A stretch of DNA of 9,057 nt from Anaerolineae bacterium (GTDB taxonomy: Bacteria; Chloroflexota; Anaerolineae; 4572-78; NAK82). Below are positions 1 to 5,412 of this stretch, piece by piece. Position 1 is the stretch's first letter, and each line of letters opens with the position of its first letter. The position numbers and the translations under genes were made by a program. The stretch covers positions 3,053 to 12,109 of the forward strand of contig JANXAX010000046.1 in NCBI GenBank assembly GCA_025062175.1. The letters run 5' to 3'. The notes beneath the pieces were generated by a model. The model did not search any database and was not told the origin of the DNA. It saw nothing but the letters and a program-made list of their open reading frames with translations.

Positions 1-570
1 ATGCCCTTCGGTGGCACCCCCGAAACAGCCTACGCGGTCAGCGGCATCGCCGACGCTACCCGCGCCGCCCAAGGCGAGATGGAGGTGATGAGCCCGCTCA
101 AGTTCGTCATGACCGCCATCCCTCAGGGGAAGGATATCACCCAATGGGAGGTCTACCGGGACGTCCTCGAGACGGATGTGCTCATCAACGTGCCCATCGC
201 CAAGCACCATTCCCTGGCGCGACTGAGCCTGGCGTGCAAGAATCTCCTCGGCGTCGTGCGGCATCCCAACCGCATGCATCGCAACCTCGGCCAGCGTCTG
301 GCCGACCTGGCGAGCCTGATCCGCCCCTCGTTGACGGTGGTCGATGCCATGCGCATCCTGGTGGCGAACGGACCGACGGGCGGCAGTCTGAACGATGTGC
401 GCCTGATGAACATGGTAATCGCCAGCCACGATATGGTAGCCGCGGACGCTTATGCGGCGACACTCTTTGGACTGCGCGGCGCAGACATCGCCTATATCCA
501 ACGCTCGGCTGAGATGGGCTTGGGCACGTTGGATCTCGACGCGATCGACATTGAGGAAATCCATGGATAA
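1..570 (+). CDS. DUF362 domain protein, 3' part (5' end outside window)
   Basis: This is the C-terminal 189 residues of a DUF362-family protein. The reading frame is open to the first base, so the ATG at position 1 is probably an internal methionine and the true start lies upstream. Family hallmarks are visible: DVLINVPIAKHHSLARLS around residues 59-76, followed by the conserved KNLLGVV (about 80-86) and a later block 'RPSLTVVDAMRIL' (about 108-120). DUF362 proteins often accompany or contain iron-sulfur domains and their reaction is unknown; no cysteine cluster is present in the visible part. The stop codon overlaps the start of the downstream polyferredoxin gene by 8 nt, which implies translational coupling and a shared role, perhaps in membrane redox chemistry or assembly of the partner. 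Family assignment is fairly firm; function is not known. Confidence 0.85.
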   Translation: MPFGGTPETAYAVSGIADATRAAQGEMEVMSPLKFVMTAIPQGKDITQWEVYRDVLETDVLINVPIAKHHSLARLSLACKNLLGVVRHPNRMHRNLGQRLADLASLIRPSLTVVDAMRILVANGPTGGSLNDVRLMNMVIASHDMVAADAYAATLFGLRGADIAYIQRSAEMGLGTLDLDAIDIEEIHG

Positions 571-2122
571 GGCGAAGGGGTGGCAGCTCGGGCGTCGGCT
601 GCGGCAAGTCAGCCAAGCGCTCTTTTTCCTGTTGTTCCTTTATCTGCTCGTCGCGGCGCTGCAACGACGTGTGGCGTTTCCGCTGGCTGATTTGTTCTTC
701 CGCTTCGACCCCTTAAGCGCCCTGGGTGCCATGCTGGCCAGCCGTGAGTGGCTGCCCCGCCTCGGGCTGGCGTTAATCACCGTGGGCATCACCCTGCTGC
801 TGGGACGGGTGTGGTGCGGCTGGATTTGTCCGCTGGGGACGGTGTTGGAGTGGCTGGGACCCGGCGCGGCACGGGGGCGAGCGCCGAACGTTGCCCCCCA
901 GTGGCGCAGCGCCAAATACCTGCTCCTCGTGGGCATTCTGGCGGCCGCTGTTTTCGGCAGCCTGACGCTGCTGGTGCTCGACCCGCTGGCGCTCTTCACC
1001 CGCACCATGACCACGGTGATCCTGCCGGCGCTGAACTATGGGGTGACAGCTATTTTCGCCAGCCTTTACTCCATCGCCCCCTTGCGCGGGGTGTTGGATG
1101 CGCTGGAACATGGGCTGCGGGGGACGGTCTTGCCGGTGCAGCAACCGTTGTTCGCCGGCAATTGGTTGATCGCCGGCGTTTTTGGGTTGGTGCTCCTTCT
1201 GAACCGGCTGGCGAAGCGCTTCTGGTGCCGCTATCTGTGCCCCTTGGGAGCGCTGCTGGCATGGCTTGCCCGCATTGCGGTGTTGCGTCCGGTCATCGGC
1301 GTGGGCTGTGTCCAATGTGGGCGTTGTCGCAGCGTCTGTCCGGTGGAGGCCATCCAGGTGCAGGACGACTTCCGCATCGTTGCAAGCGAATGTGTGACTT
1401 GCCTCGACTGTTTCGCTGCCTGCCCTGAGCGTGGGATCGGATGGCGTCCGGTCGCCTTCCGGACGGCCATCGCTGGGAAGGAGCGCGCCTGGCCGGCGCC
1501 GGCGGAGGTGTATGACCCGGGACGGCGCCAGGTGCTGGTCGCTCTGGCCGCCGGGATTGCCGGCGTGGTGGTGCTGCGTACCAATCCCTTGGCACGTTCG
1601 CCCGACCCGACGCTCATCCGGCCACCCGGCGCCCAAGACGAGGCGACGTTTCTGGCGCGCTGTCTGCGTTGCAGCCAGTGTATGAAAGTTTGTCCCACCT
1701 CGGGGTTGCAGCCGGCGCTGCTGCAGGGAGGTCCGGAGGCGTTCTGGACGCCCCACCTCGTGCCGCGGCTAGGCTATTGCAATTATGGCTGCAACGCCTG
1801 TGGTCAGGTCTGCCCTTCCGGCGCTATTCCCCTGCTGGATCTGGAGCGCAAACGTCAGGCGGTGTTAGGATGCGCCGTGATCGACCGCGACCGTTGTCTG
1901 CCGTGGGCCCATGGGGTGGCGTGCATCGTCTGTGAAGAGATGTGTCCAGTCGCCCCTAAGGCGATCCGCCTCGACGAGGTGACCATCACCGATGACCGCG
2001 GCGTGATAGTCACGGTGCAGCGTCCATATGTCGTGAGCGATCTATGCATCGGATGCGGTATTTGTGAGTATCAGTGCCCGGTCGCGGGTGAAGCGGCCAT
2101 CCGTGTCTTCCGCACTGCCTAG
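563..2122 (+). CDS. Membrane polyferredoxin, NapH-NapG-like fusion with internal Tat-like segment
   Basis: The product has 519 residues from ATG 563. I chose that start because GAGG (553-556) lies 6 nt upstream and it overlaps the DUF362 stop; the frame runs further upstream but that stretch has no homology I recognise. The N-terminal half is NapH-like: membrane segments at about 17-33, 66-82, 117-139 and 200-214, with the paired motifs WCGWICPLG (84-92) and WCRYLCPLG (221-229). A ferredoxin pair follows with cysteines 249/252/255/259 and 277/280/283/287. At 320-339 a GRRQVL motif precedes a hydrophobic stretch, like a Tat signal anchor. The C-terminal half is NapG-like, with four Cys clusters (367-377, 406-417, 445-461, 495-505). 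In the Nap system such proteins carry electrons from quinol outward. No catalytic partner is in view, so the terminal acceptor is unknown. The inferred topology is clusters 1-2 in the cytoplasm and clusters 3-6 outside. Confidence 0.88.
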   Translation: MDKAKGWQLGRRLRQVSQALFFLLFLYLLVAALQRRVAFPLADLFFRFDPLSALGAMLASREWLPRLGLALITVGITLLLGRVWCGWICPLGTVLEWLGPGAARGRAPNVAPQWRSAKYLLLVGILAAAVFGSLTLLVLDPLALFTRTMTTVILPALNYGVTAIFASLYSIAPLRGVLDALEHGLRGTVLPVQQPLFAGNWLIAGVFGLVLLLNRLAKRFWCRYLCPLGALLAWLARIAVLRPVIGVGCVQCGRCRSVCPVEAIQVQDDFRIVASECVTCLDCFAACPERGIGWRPVAFRTAIAGKERAWPAPAEVYDPGRRQVLVALAAGIAGVVVLRTNPLARSPDPTLIRPPGAQDEATFLARCLRCSQCMKVCPTSGLQPALLQGGPEAFWTPHLVPRLGYCNYGCNACGQVCPSGAIPLLDLERKRQAVLGCAVIDRDRCLPWAHGVACIVCEEMCPVAPKAIRLDEVTITDDRGVIVTVQRPYVVSDLCIGCGICEYQCPVAGEAAIRVFRTA

Positions 2123-2158
2123 CCATTTGGTTAGGAATCGGATAGCGATTGTCCTTAT

Positions 2159-2187
2159 TTGACAGCGTCCGCGCATGGAAGTATGCT
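2159..2187 (+). promoter_or_regulatory. Probable sigma70-type promoter of def
   Basis: A perfect -35 box TTGACA (2159-2164) is followed, after a 17-bp spacer, by TATGCT (2182-2187), a 4/6 match to the -10 consensus. Transcription would start near 2194, giving a leader of about 22 nt that contains the def ribosome binding site. The promoter also argues against any def start codon upstream of about 2194. Confidence 0.65.
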
Positions 2188-2200
2188 ATACCTGCTTAGG

Positions 2201-2208
2201 GGAGGTGA
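2201..2208 (+). promoter_or_regulatory. Ribosome binding site fixing the def start
   Basis: GGAGGTGA lies 7 nt upstream of ATG 2216. It is the strongest Shine-Dalgarno match near this gene. It selects ATG 2216 over the in-frame ATG at 2159, which would fall inside the -35 box. Confidence 0.8.
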
Positions 2209-2215
2209 CGAAGGG

Positions 2216-2770
2216 ATGGCCATCCGCCGCATCTTATACGCGGACGACCCGCGCCTGCGACAGAAAGCCAAACCGGTCAAGCGCTTCGGGCCGGAGTTGA
2301 AAGCGCTGGCCGATGACATGCTGGAGACGATGCGCGCCGCGAACGGCCTCGGTCTGGCCGCGCCGCAGATTGGCATCTTACAACAATTGTTCGTGGCGCA
2401 TTTGCCCAAGGACGAAGCGGATCCGCAAAGCGGTAAGGACTTTGTGCTGGTCAATCCACAGATCGTGCAGGCCAGCCCGGAACGGGTCGAGGGCGTGGAG
2501 GGCTGCCTTTCGATCCCCACGTGGTATGGGCGCGTGGCGCGCGCGGAATGGGTGGTGGTCAAGGCGCAAAATGTGCACGGCAAACCGGTGCGCATCAAGG
2601 CCCATGGCCTATTGGCACGTGTCTTCCAGCACGAGATCGATCACCTCAACGGGGTGTTGTTTGTGGACCACATCCGCCGCCCCGAGGATGTGTGGCAAGA
2701 GCTTCCGAAGGAAGCGAGCGAGAAACAACCCGCCGCTCAAGTCGCTGCGGCGGTGGAACAGCTGGCCTGA
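2216..2770 (+). CDS. def: Peptide deformylase
   Basis: The 184-residue product removes the formyl group from the N-terminal methionine of new proteins at the ribosome. All three family motifs are intact: GLGLAAPQ (residues 44-51), EGCLS (95-99) and QHEIDH (138-143). Metal ligands are C97, H139 and H143, and E140 is the catalytic acid/base. Length is normal for a bacterial deformylase, with a slightly longer, polar, alanine-rich C-terminal tail. The start follows a strong ribosome binding site and a dedicated promoter. The next gene, a CcdA homologue, begins 21 nt after the stop with no terminator between, so the two are probably co-transcribed. No fmt gene is present in the window. Confidence 0.96.
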   Translation: MAIRRILYADDPRLRQKAKPVKRFGPELKALADDMLETMRAANGLGLAAPQIGILQQLFVAHLPKDEADPQSGKDFVLVNPQIVQASPERVEGVEGCLSIPTWYGRVARAEWVVVKAQNVHGKPVRIKAHGLLARVFQHEIDHLNGVLFVDHIRRPEDVWQELPKEASEKQPAAQVAAAVEQLA

Positions 2771-2791
2771 GGTAGAACGGTCCTGTCTCCC

Positions 2792-3622
2792 GTGGTGCGC
2801 CATGCCCTGGTGTTTGTGAGCGGCTTTGGCCTTACGTTTGTCATCTTGTTCGGGCTGCCGACGACGCTGCTGGGCGGTTTTCTGGCGGCGCAACGTGGCT
2901 GGATCGCAGCCCTGGGAGGCTTTCTCCTCATCGTCCTGGGTGTGCAAATGACGGGCGCGCTGCGGGCGGCGGCGCGTTTGAGTGCTGCGCGTGGCCGATG
3001 GCGAGCGCCAGGTGCCGTGCTGGCAGCTTGCAGCCGAGCGTTGGACGCGTTGCTCTTGCCGGAACGGCGTTTTCACCCGAATGTCGGCCCTTCTCCCGGT
3101 TACGTGCGTTCGTTCTTCGTCGGTGTCACGTTCGCCGCGGGGTGGACGCCGTGCATCGGGCCGCTGCTGGGCCTGGTGTTGACGTTGGCCGCTGTTCAGC
3201 CGTTCCAGGCAATGCCGCTCCTGCTCGCCTACGCGACGGGCTTAGCCATCCCGTTCCTGCTCAGTGCCGTAGCACTCCGCTCGGCGGTCGGCCGGCTGAA
3301 GGGGCTGCACCGCTGCTTGCCTATGGCGGAGCGGGTGAGCGGTGCTTTGTTGTTCGTCTTCGGCCTGGTGCTCGTACAGGGCTCCCTTGCCCGGTTGAAC
3401 CTCCTTTTCGGAGCGCCCGAATGGCTTGCCGCGTTCGAGGCGCTCCTCGCTGGGGATGTGTCCGCGATCACATTGCCGCTGGCAGCCTTGGCCGGGTTGT
3501 TGTCCTTCCTGTCTCCATGTGTGTTGCCGTTGGTGCCGATCTACCTGAGCTATCTGAGTGGCACAGCCCTCAGCAGTGCGCCCGCGGCAGCCGCTGTCCA
3601 AGGATCGGCGCGGGTCGTGTGA
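2792..3622 (+). CDS. CcdA-family thiol:disulfide membrane protein with permuted helix order
   Basis: The product has 276 residues from GTG 2792. CcdA/DsbD-type proteins move electrons from cytoplasmic thioredoxin to thiols outside, using one cysteine in helix 1 (SPC) and one in helix 4 (TPC). Here the order is changed. Residue 3 onward (RHALVFVSGFGLTFVILFG) looks like helix 2 of CcdA; helix 3 is about 38-57; helix 4 carries GWTPCIGP (117-124, Cys121); helices 5 and 6 lie near 141-162 and 181-200. The helix normally at the N-terminus, with LSFLSPCVLPLVPIYLSYLS (237-256, Cys243), comes last. Both redox cysteines are kept. There is no good ribosome binding site at GTG 2792: GAGG 2769-2772 is 19 nt away, so coupling to def or another start is possible. 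It could be a working circular permutant, a fusion left by a tandem duplication, or an assembly artefact. Confidence 0.85.
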   Translation: MVRHALVFVSGFGLTFVILFGLPTTLLGGFLAAQRGWIAALGGFLLIVLGVQMTGALRAAARLSAARGRWRAPGAVLAACSRALDALLLPERRFHPNVGPSPGYVRSFFVGVTFAAGWTPCIGPLLGLVLTLAAVQPFQAMPLLLAYATGLAIPFLLSAVALRSAVGRLKGLHRCLPMAERVSGALLFVFGLVLVQGSLARLNLLFGAPEWLAAFEALLAGDVSAITLPLAALAGLLSFLSPCVLPLVPIYLSYLSGTALSSAPAAAAVQGSARVV

Positions 3623-3713
3623 GTCGCTCCCCGACGGTCGCGCTCGGATGTGTCGTTGTCAGTTCGTGCGAAGGATTGCTTCCATTTTTAATTCCCAAAC
3701 TGAAATGTACCCA

Positions 3714-3742
3714 AGCGTTGGCGTGCGTTCCACGCCAGCGTT
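3714..3742 (+). repeat. Inverted repeat overlapping the hicB-like promoter
   Basis: The arms 3714-3725 and 3731-3742 surround a 5-nt loop (CGTTC). Ten of 12 positions are Watson-Crick pairs and the other two are G-T, so in RNA the whole 12-bp stem can form. It covers the candidate -35 box and the spacer and touches the -10 box. It could be an operator for a repressor of the small gene downstream. It could instead be a terminator-like hairpin for the upstream def-ccdA transcript, but the following TTATAATC is a poor U-tract. Confidence 0.6.
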
Positions 3743-3747
3743 ATAAT
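3718..3747 (+). promoter_or_regulatory. Probable promoter of the hicB-like gene
   Basis: TATAAT (3742-3747) is a perfect -10 box. TTGGCG (3718-3723) is an acceptable -35 box (TTG and the C conserved) with an 18-bp spacer. The expected transcription start is near 3754, leaving a very short leader with AGAGG (3756-3760) before GTG 3766. The spacer is occupied by a palindrome. Confidence 0.55.
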
Positions 3748-3765
3748 CGCAATGCAGAGGTGACC

Positions 3766-3999
3766 GTGCAGACACTCACGTATCGCATGTCGTTGCGCAA
3801 GGAGCCGGAGGGTGGTTACCCTGTCATCGTGCCTTCTCGGCTGCGTTGCGTCACCTACGGCGCGACGCTCGAGGGGAGCGTCGCTGTGGCGCGCGAGGCG
3901 AACGCGCTCTCCATTGAGAGCCCGCGCGCTTATGGCGAGGAAATCCTCGCCGAAGAAGCTCCTCTGGAGTACACGGTCACTCTGCCTGTCCATGCCTAG
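3766..3999 (+). CDS. Orphan HicB-like antitoxin, possibly decaying
   Basis: The 77-residue protein opens MQTLTYRMSLRKEPEGGY and ends LEYTVTLPVHA, the shape of short HicB-family antitoxins, which bind and neutralise the HicA mRNA-cleaving toxin. I chose GTG 3766 because it gives the usual HicB N-terminus and GAGG ends 5 nt before it; GTG 3760 is also in frame. The conserved centre, usually PSLPGCVTYGATLEEA, reads PSRLRCVTYGATLEGS here. Further odd residues follow (N, S, P and L where I would expect I, Y, L and P), each reachable by one or two base changes. No HicA frame fits in the 143 nt upstream, and the next gene is unrelated. The stop overlaps the next gene's ATG by 8 nt. It is recognisably HicB; whether it still works is doubtful. 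Confidence 0.72.
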   Translation: MQTLTYRMSLRKEPEGGYPVIVPSRLRCVTYGATLEGSVAVAREANALSIESPRAYGEEILAEEAPLEYTVTLPVHA

Positions 4000-4828
4000 G
4001 TTGCCCGTGTTTACCTCACAGACAGTCGTGGTGCGACTCTACGTCCGTCCGGATTGCCCCCTCTGCGCAGAGGCAGCTGAGCGGCTGCGAGAATGCTCTC
4101 TCGAGGTCCATGCGATCAACGTGGATGAAGATCCGGTGTTGCAACGGCTGTTCGCTGCGCACGTCCCCGTGGCCGACTTCGGCAGTCACGTGCGCTTGTA
4201 TTGGCCCTTCACGCGCGAGGAGGTCCAGGAAGCGCTGCGACGTGTCCAGGAGGCCATACCGGAGGTGGGTGGCCGGCGCACGGTGCACCCTGTCGCTGGC
4301 TGGTCGCGGCGGGTCGTCCTGGCGCTCGACCGTGCTATCTACGGCTTGGCGCGTCACTGGCTGGGGTTCGTCGGTGGCTTGTTGGGGCTATATGCTGGGT
4401 TGCCCCTGGCCGGGCCGCTCTTGATGGCGGCCGGCATCACCACCCCGGCCAATCTGATCTACACAGTGTATCGCCTCTTTTGCCATCAGTTCCCCTCGCG
4501 TTCCTCGTTCTTGTTGGGACAGCAGATCTGCTACTGCGATCGCTGTTTAGGAACCTACACCACCCTGTTTGCTATGACGCTGGTGTTTGCTCTGGTACGC
4601 CGGCGTCTCAAGCCACTGCCCTGGCCGGCGTATCCACTCTTCGTCCTGCCGATGGCAGTTGATGGCTTGACGCAAATATTGGGGTGGCGGCACAGCAATT
4701 TTGAACTGCGGGTGATCACAGGGGGGCTCTTCGCCATCGGCTCTGCCTGGCTGGTGCTTCCTTATCTGGAACGCGGTTTTCAGGATGTAGCTGCCGTCCT
4801 CGGGCGCAAGCTGGGGGCGGATAGGTAG
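3992..4828 (+). CDS. Glutaredoxin-like domain fused to DUF2085 membrane domain
   Basis: The product has 278 residues from ATG 3992. Residues 12-85 look like a small thioredoxin-fold (glutaredoxin-like, DUF836 type): VVVRLYVRPDCPLCAEA with a CPLC pair (C22, C25), then a predicted 'NVDEDPVLQRLF' strand-helix and 'VPVADF' in place of the usual cis-proline loop. Residues 120-258 resemble DUF2085, a membrane family of unknown function: VYRLFCHQFPSRS (C164, H165, Q166), C180/C182/C185 in CYCDRCLGTY, and a DGLTQ motif near 224-228. Membrane segments fall near 120-147, 187-203, 211-228 and 240-258. The start overlaps the hicB stop; no ribosome binding site precedes it, and GTG 4007 (AGG 6 nt upstream) is an alternative. 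The nearby CcdA homologue suggests thiol chemistry, which is inference. Confidence 0.82.
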   Translation: MPRLPVFTSQTVVVRLYVRPDCPLCAEAAERLRECSLEVHAINVDEDPVLQRLFAAHVPVADFGSHVRLYWPFTREEVQEALRRVQEAIPEVGGRRTVHPVAGWSRRVVLALDRAIYGLARHWLGFVGGLLGLYAGLPLAGPLLMAAGITTPANLIYTVYRLFCHQFPSRSSFLLGQQICYCDRCLGTYTTLFAMTLVFALVRRRLKPLPWPAYPLFVLPMAVDGLTQILGWRHSNFELRVITGGLFAIGSAWLVLPYLERGFQDVAAVLGRKLGADR

Positions 4829-4870
4829 CCGGGCGAGCCCAGGCGTTGGGTGCAGGGTAAGTCCATCCAT

Positions 4871-4902
4871 TGAGCCGCGTGTGGCATTAAGCGGCTCATT
4901 TT
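4871..4902 (+). terminator. Rho-independent terminator after the glutaredoxin-DUF2085 gene
   Basis: A perfect 8-bp stem TGAGCCGC (4871-4878) / GCGGCTCA (4891-4898), with a 12-nt loop, is followed at once by TTTT (4899-4902). It lies 42 nt after the stop codon on the plus strand. The minus strand has no T-run after it, so it acts in one direction only. Confidence 0.7.
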
Positions 4903-4930
4903 CACCGCAGAGACGTGGAGAGCACAGGGT
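4901..4930. repeat. Possible copy of a dispersed 'ACCGCAGAGACG' intergenic repeat
   Basis: The stretch TTCACCGCAGAGACGTGGAG and the following GAGCACAGGG resemble short repeats of the form ACCGCAGAGACGCAGAG that I recall being scattered between genes in many bacterial genomes. Only one copy is present here, so repetition cannot be shown from this window. It begins within the terminator's T-run. Confidence 0.35.
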
Positions 4931-4949
4931 GTGGCAGAGCAGCTCCGCT

Positions 4950-5302
4950 CTAGACATCAAGCAGTTGATTCTCGATTTCGTCGGCCGTCAAGGTGTTCAG
5001 CAGCGCAGCCAAGCGGCAAGCCACTTCATATGGACGGCGCCGCGGTGCAACGATAATGCCATAATGGGTTTGACCAGCCACCGAACATTCGCTATGCAAA
5101 CGCTCGCAATGGACACGATTTGTGAGTGGTGGATACCACGATGGATAGGGTGGGCGATGGTAGCGGTCATTGCCCGCTCCTCGGTGCGTACACATTTCAG
5201 CCTTTGGCCAAGAGGAGTATAACGCTCCTTCATGGTAGGCGAGCAAGTGCACGATCACGTTTAGAGTGTATAGTAACGTGTTACGCTAATGGTACAACTC
5301 AT
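4950..5302 (-). pseudogene. Frameshifted remnant of a DUF5615 (PIN-like) toxin gene
   Basis: Pieces of one DUF5615-type protein appear in the right order on the minus strand but in different frames. They are RYYT near 5278-5267 (then a stop), DRALAR at 5256-5239 (a different frame, with stops after it), EERAMTATIAH near 5185-5150 (a third frame), and a long tail ending at 4950. The tail includes LTNR, ERLHSE, THYGIIVAPRRRPYEVA and LAALLNTLTADEIENQLL, which matches the family C-terminus as I remember it. Intact members usually begin with an R-Y-Y-T-D-E type strand and carry D-F-E-R-L-H; here the acidic residues after RYYT and the D-F pair are missing. The gene is therefore dead. DUF5615 proteins are usually VapC-like toxins paired with a small antitoxin (often DUF433), and none is seen. 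The longest intact frame is 4950-5258 from GTG 5258. Confidence 0.62.
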
Positions 5303-5314
5303 CTCCTCTGATTC

Positions 5315-5343
5315 TTGCCAGATCGCAGCACATAGTCCATAAT
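5315..5343 (+). promoter_or_regulatory. Probable promoter of tyrA
   Basis: TTGCCA (5315-5320) and CATAAT (5338-5343) are each 5/6 matches to consensus and are separated by exactly 17 bp. Transcription would begin near 5350, giving a leader with a strong ribosome binding site at 5383-5388. No other gene intervenes. Confidence 0.6.
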
Positions 5344-5382
5344 AGGATGTAAACCCAGTCGCGGATTAGCTGTCGTCTCCAG

Positions 5383-5390
5383 AGGAGGTG
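5383..5390 (+). promoter_or_regulatory. Strong ribosome binding site with no normal tyrA start after it
   Basis: AGGAGGTG is a near-perfect Shine-Dalgarno sequence. At the usual distance the tyrA frame offers only GCC (5392), TTC (5395), GAC and CCC, none of them start codons. GTG 5388 and GTG 5405 lie in other frames and both soon meet stops. Confidence 0.6.
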
Positions 5391-5412
5391 CGCCTTCGAC
5401 CCCCGTGAAAGG

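Noticed and set aside
452..562. Earlier ATG for the polyferredoxin
   Set aside because: It lies inside DUF362 in another frame, has no ribosome binding site, and adds a basic N-terminus unlike the family.
773..1756. Long open frame (327 codons) on the minus strand
   Set aside because: It lies wholly inside the polyferredoxin gene, whose cysteine motifs are unmistakable; its translation is low-complexity and matches no family I recognise.
2136..2150. Hairpin AATCG-GATAG-CGATT after the polyferredoxin as a terminator
   Set aside because: Only 5 bp, A/T-rich and without a T-run; too weak to call.
3623..3713. Search for the missing remainder of a second ccdA copy after the C-terminal SPC helix
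   Set aside because: All three plus frames were read here; none shows a helix 2-like sequence, so no tandem remnant is visible.
2998..3759. Upstream extension of the hicB frame through ccdA
   Set aside because: The frame is open by chance in GC-rich DNA. The ccdA frame shows clear helices and motifs, and HicB similarity begins only at GTG 3766, after a promoter and ribosome binding site.
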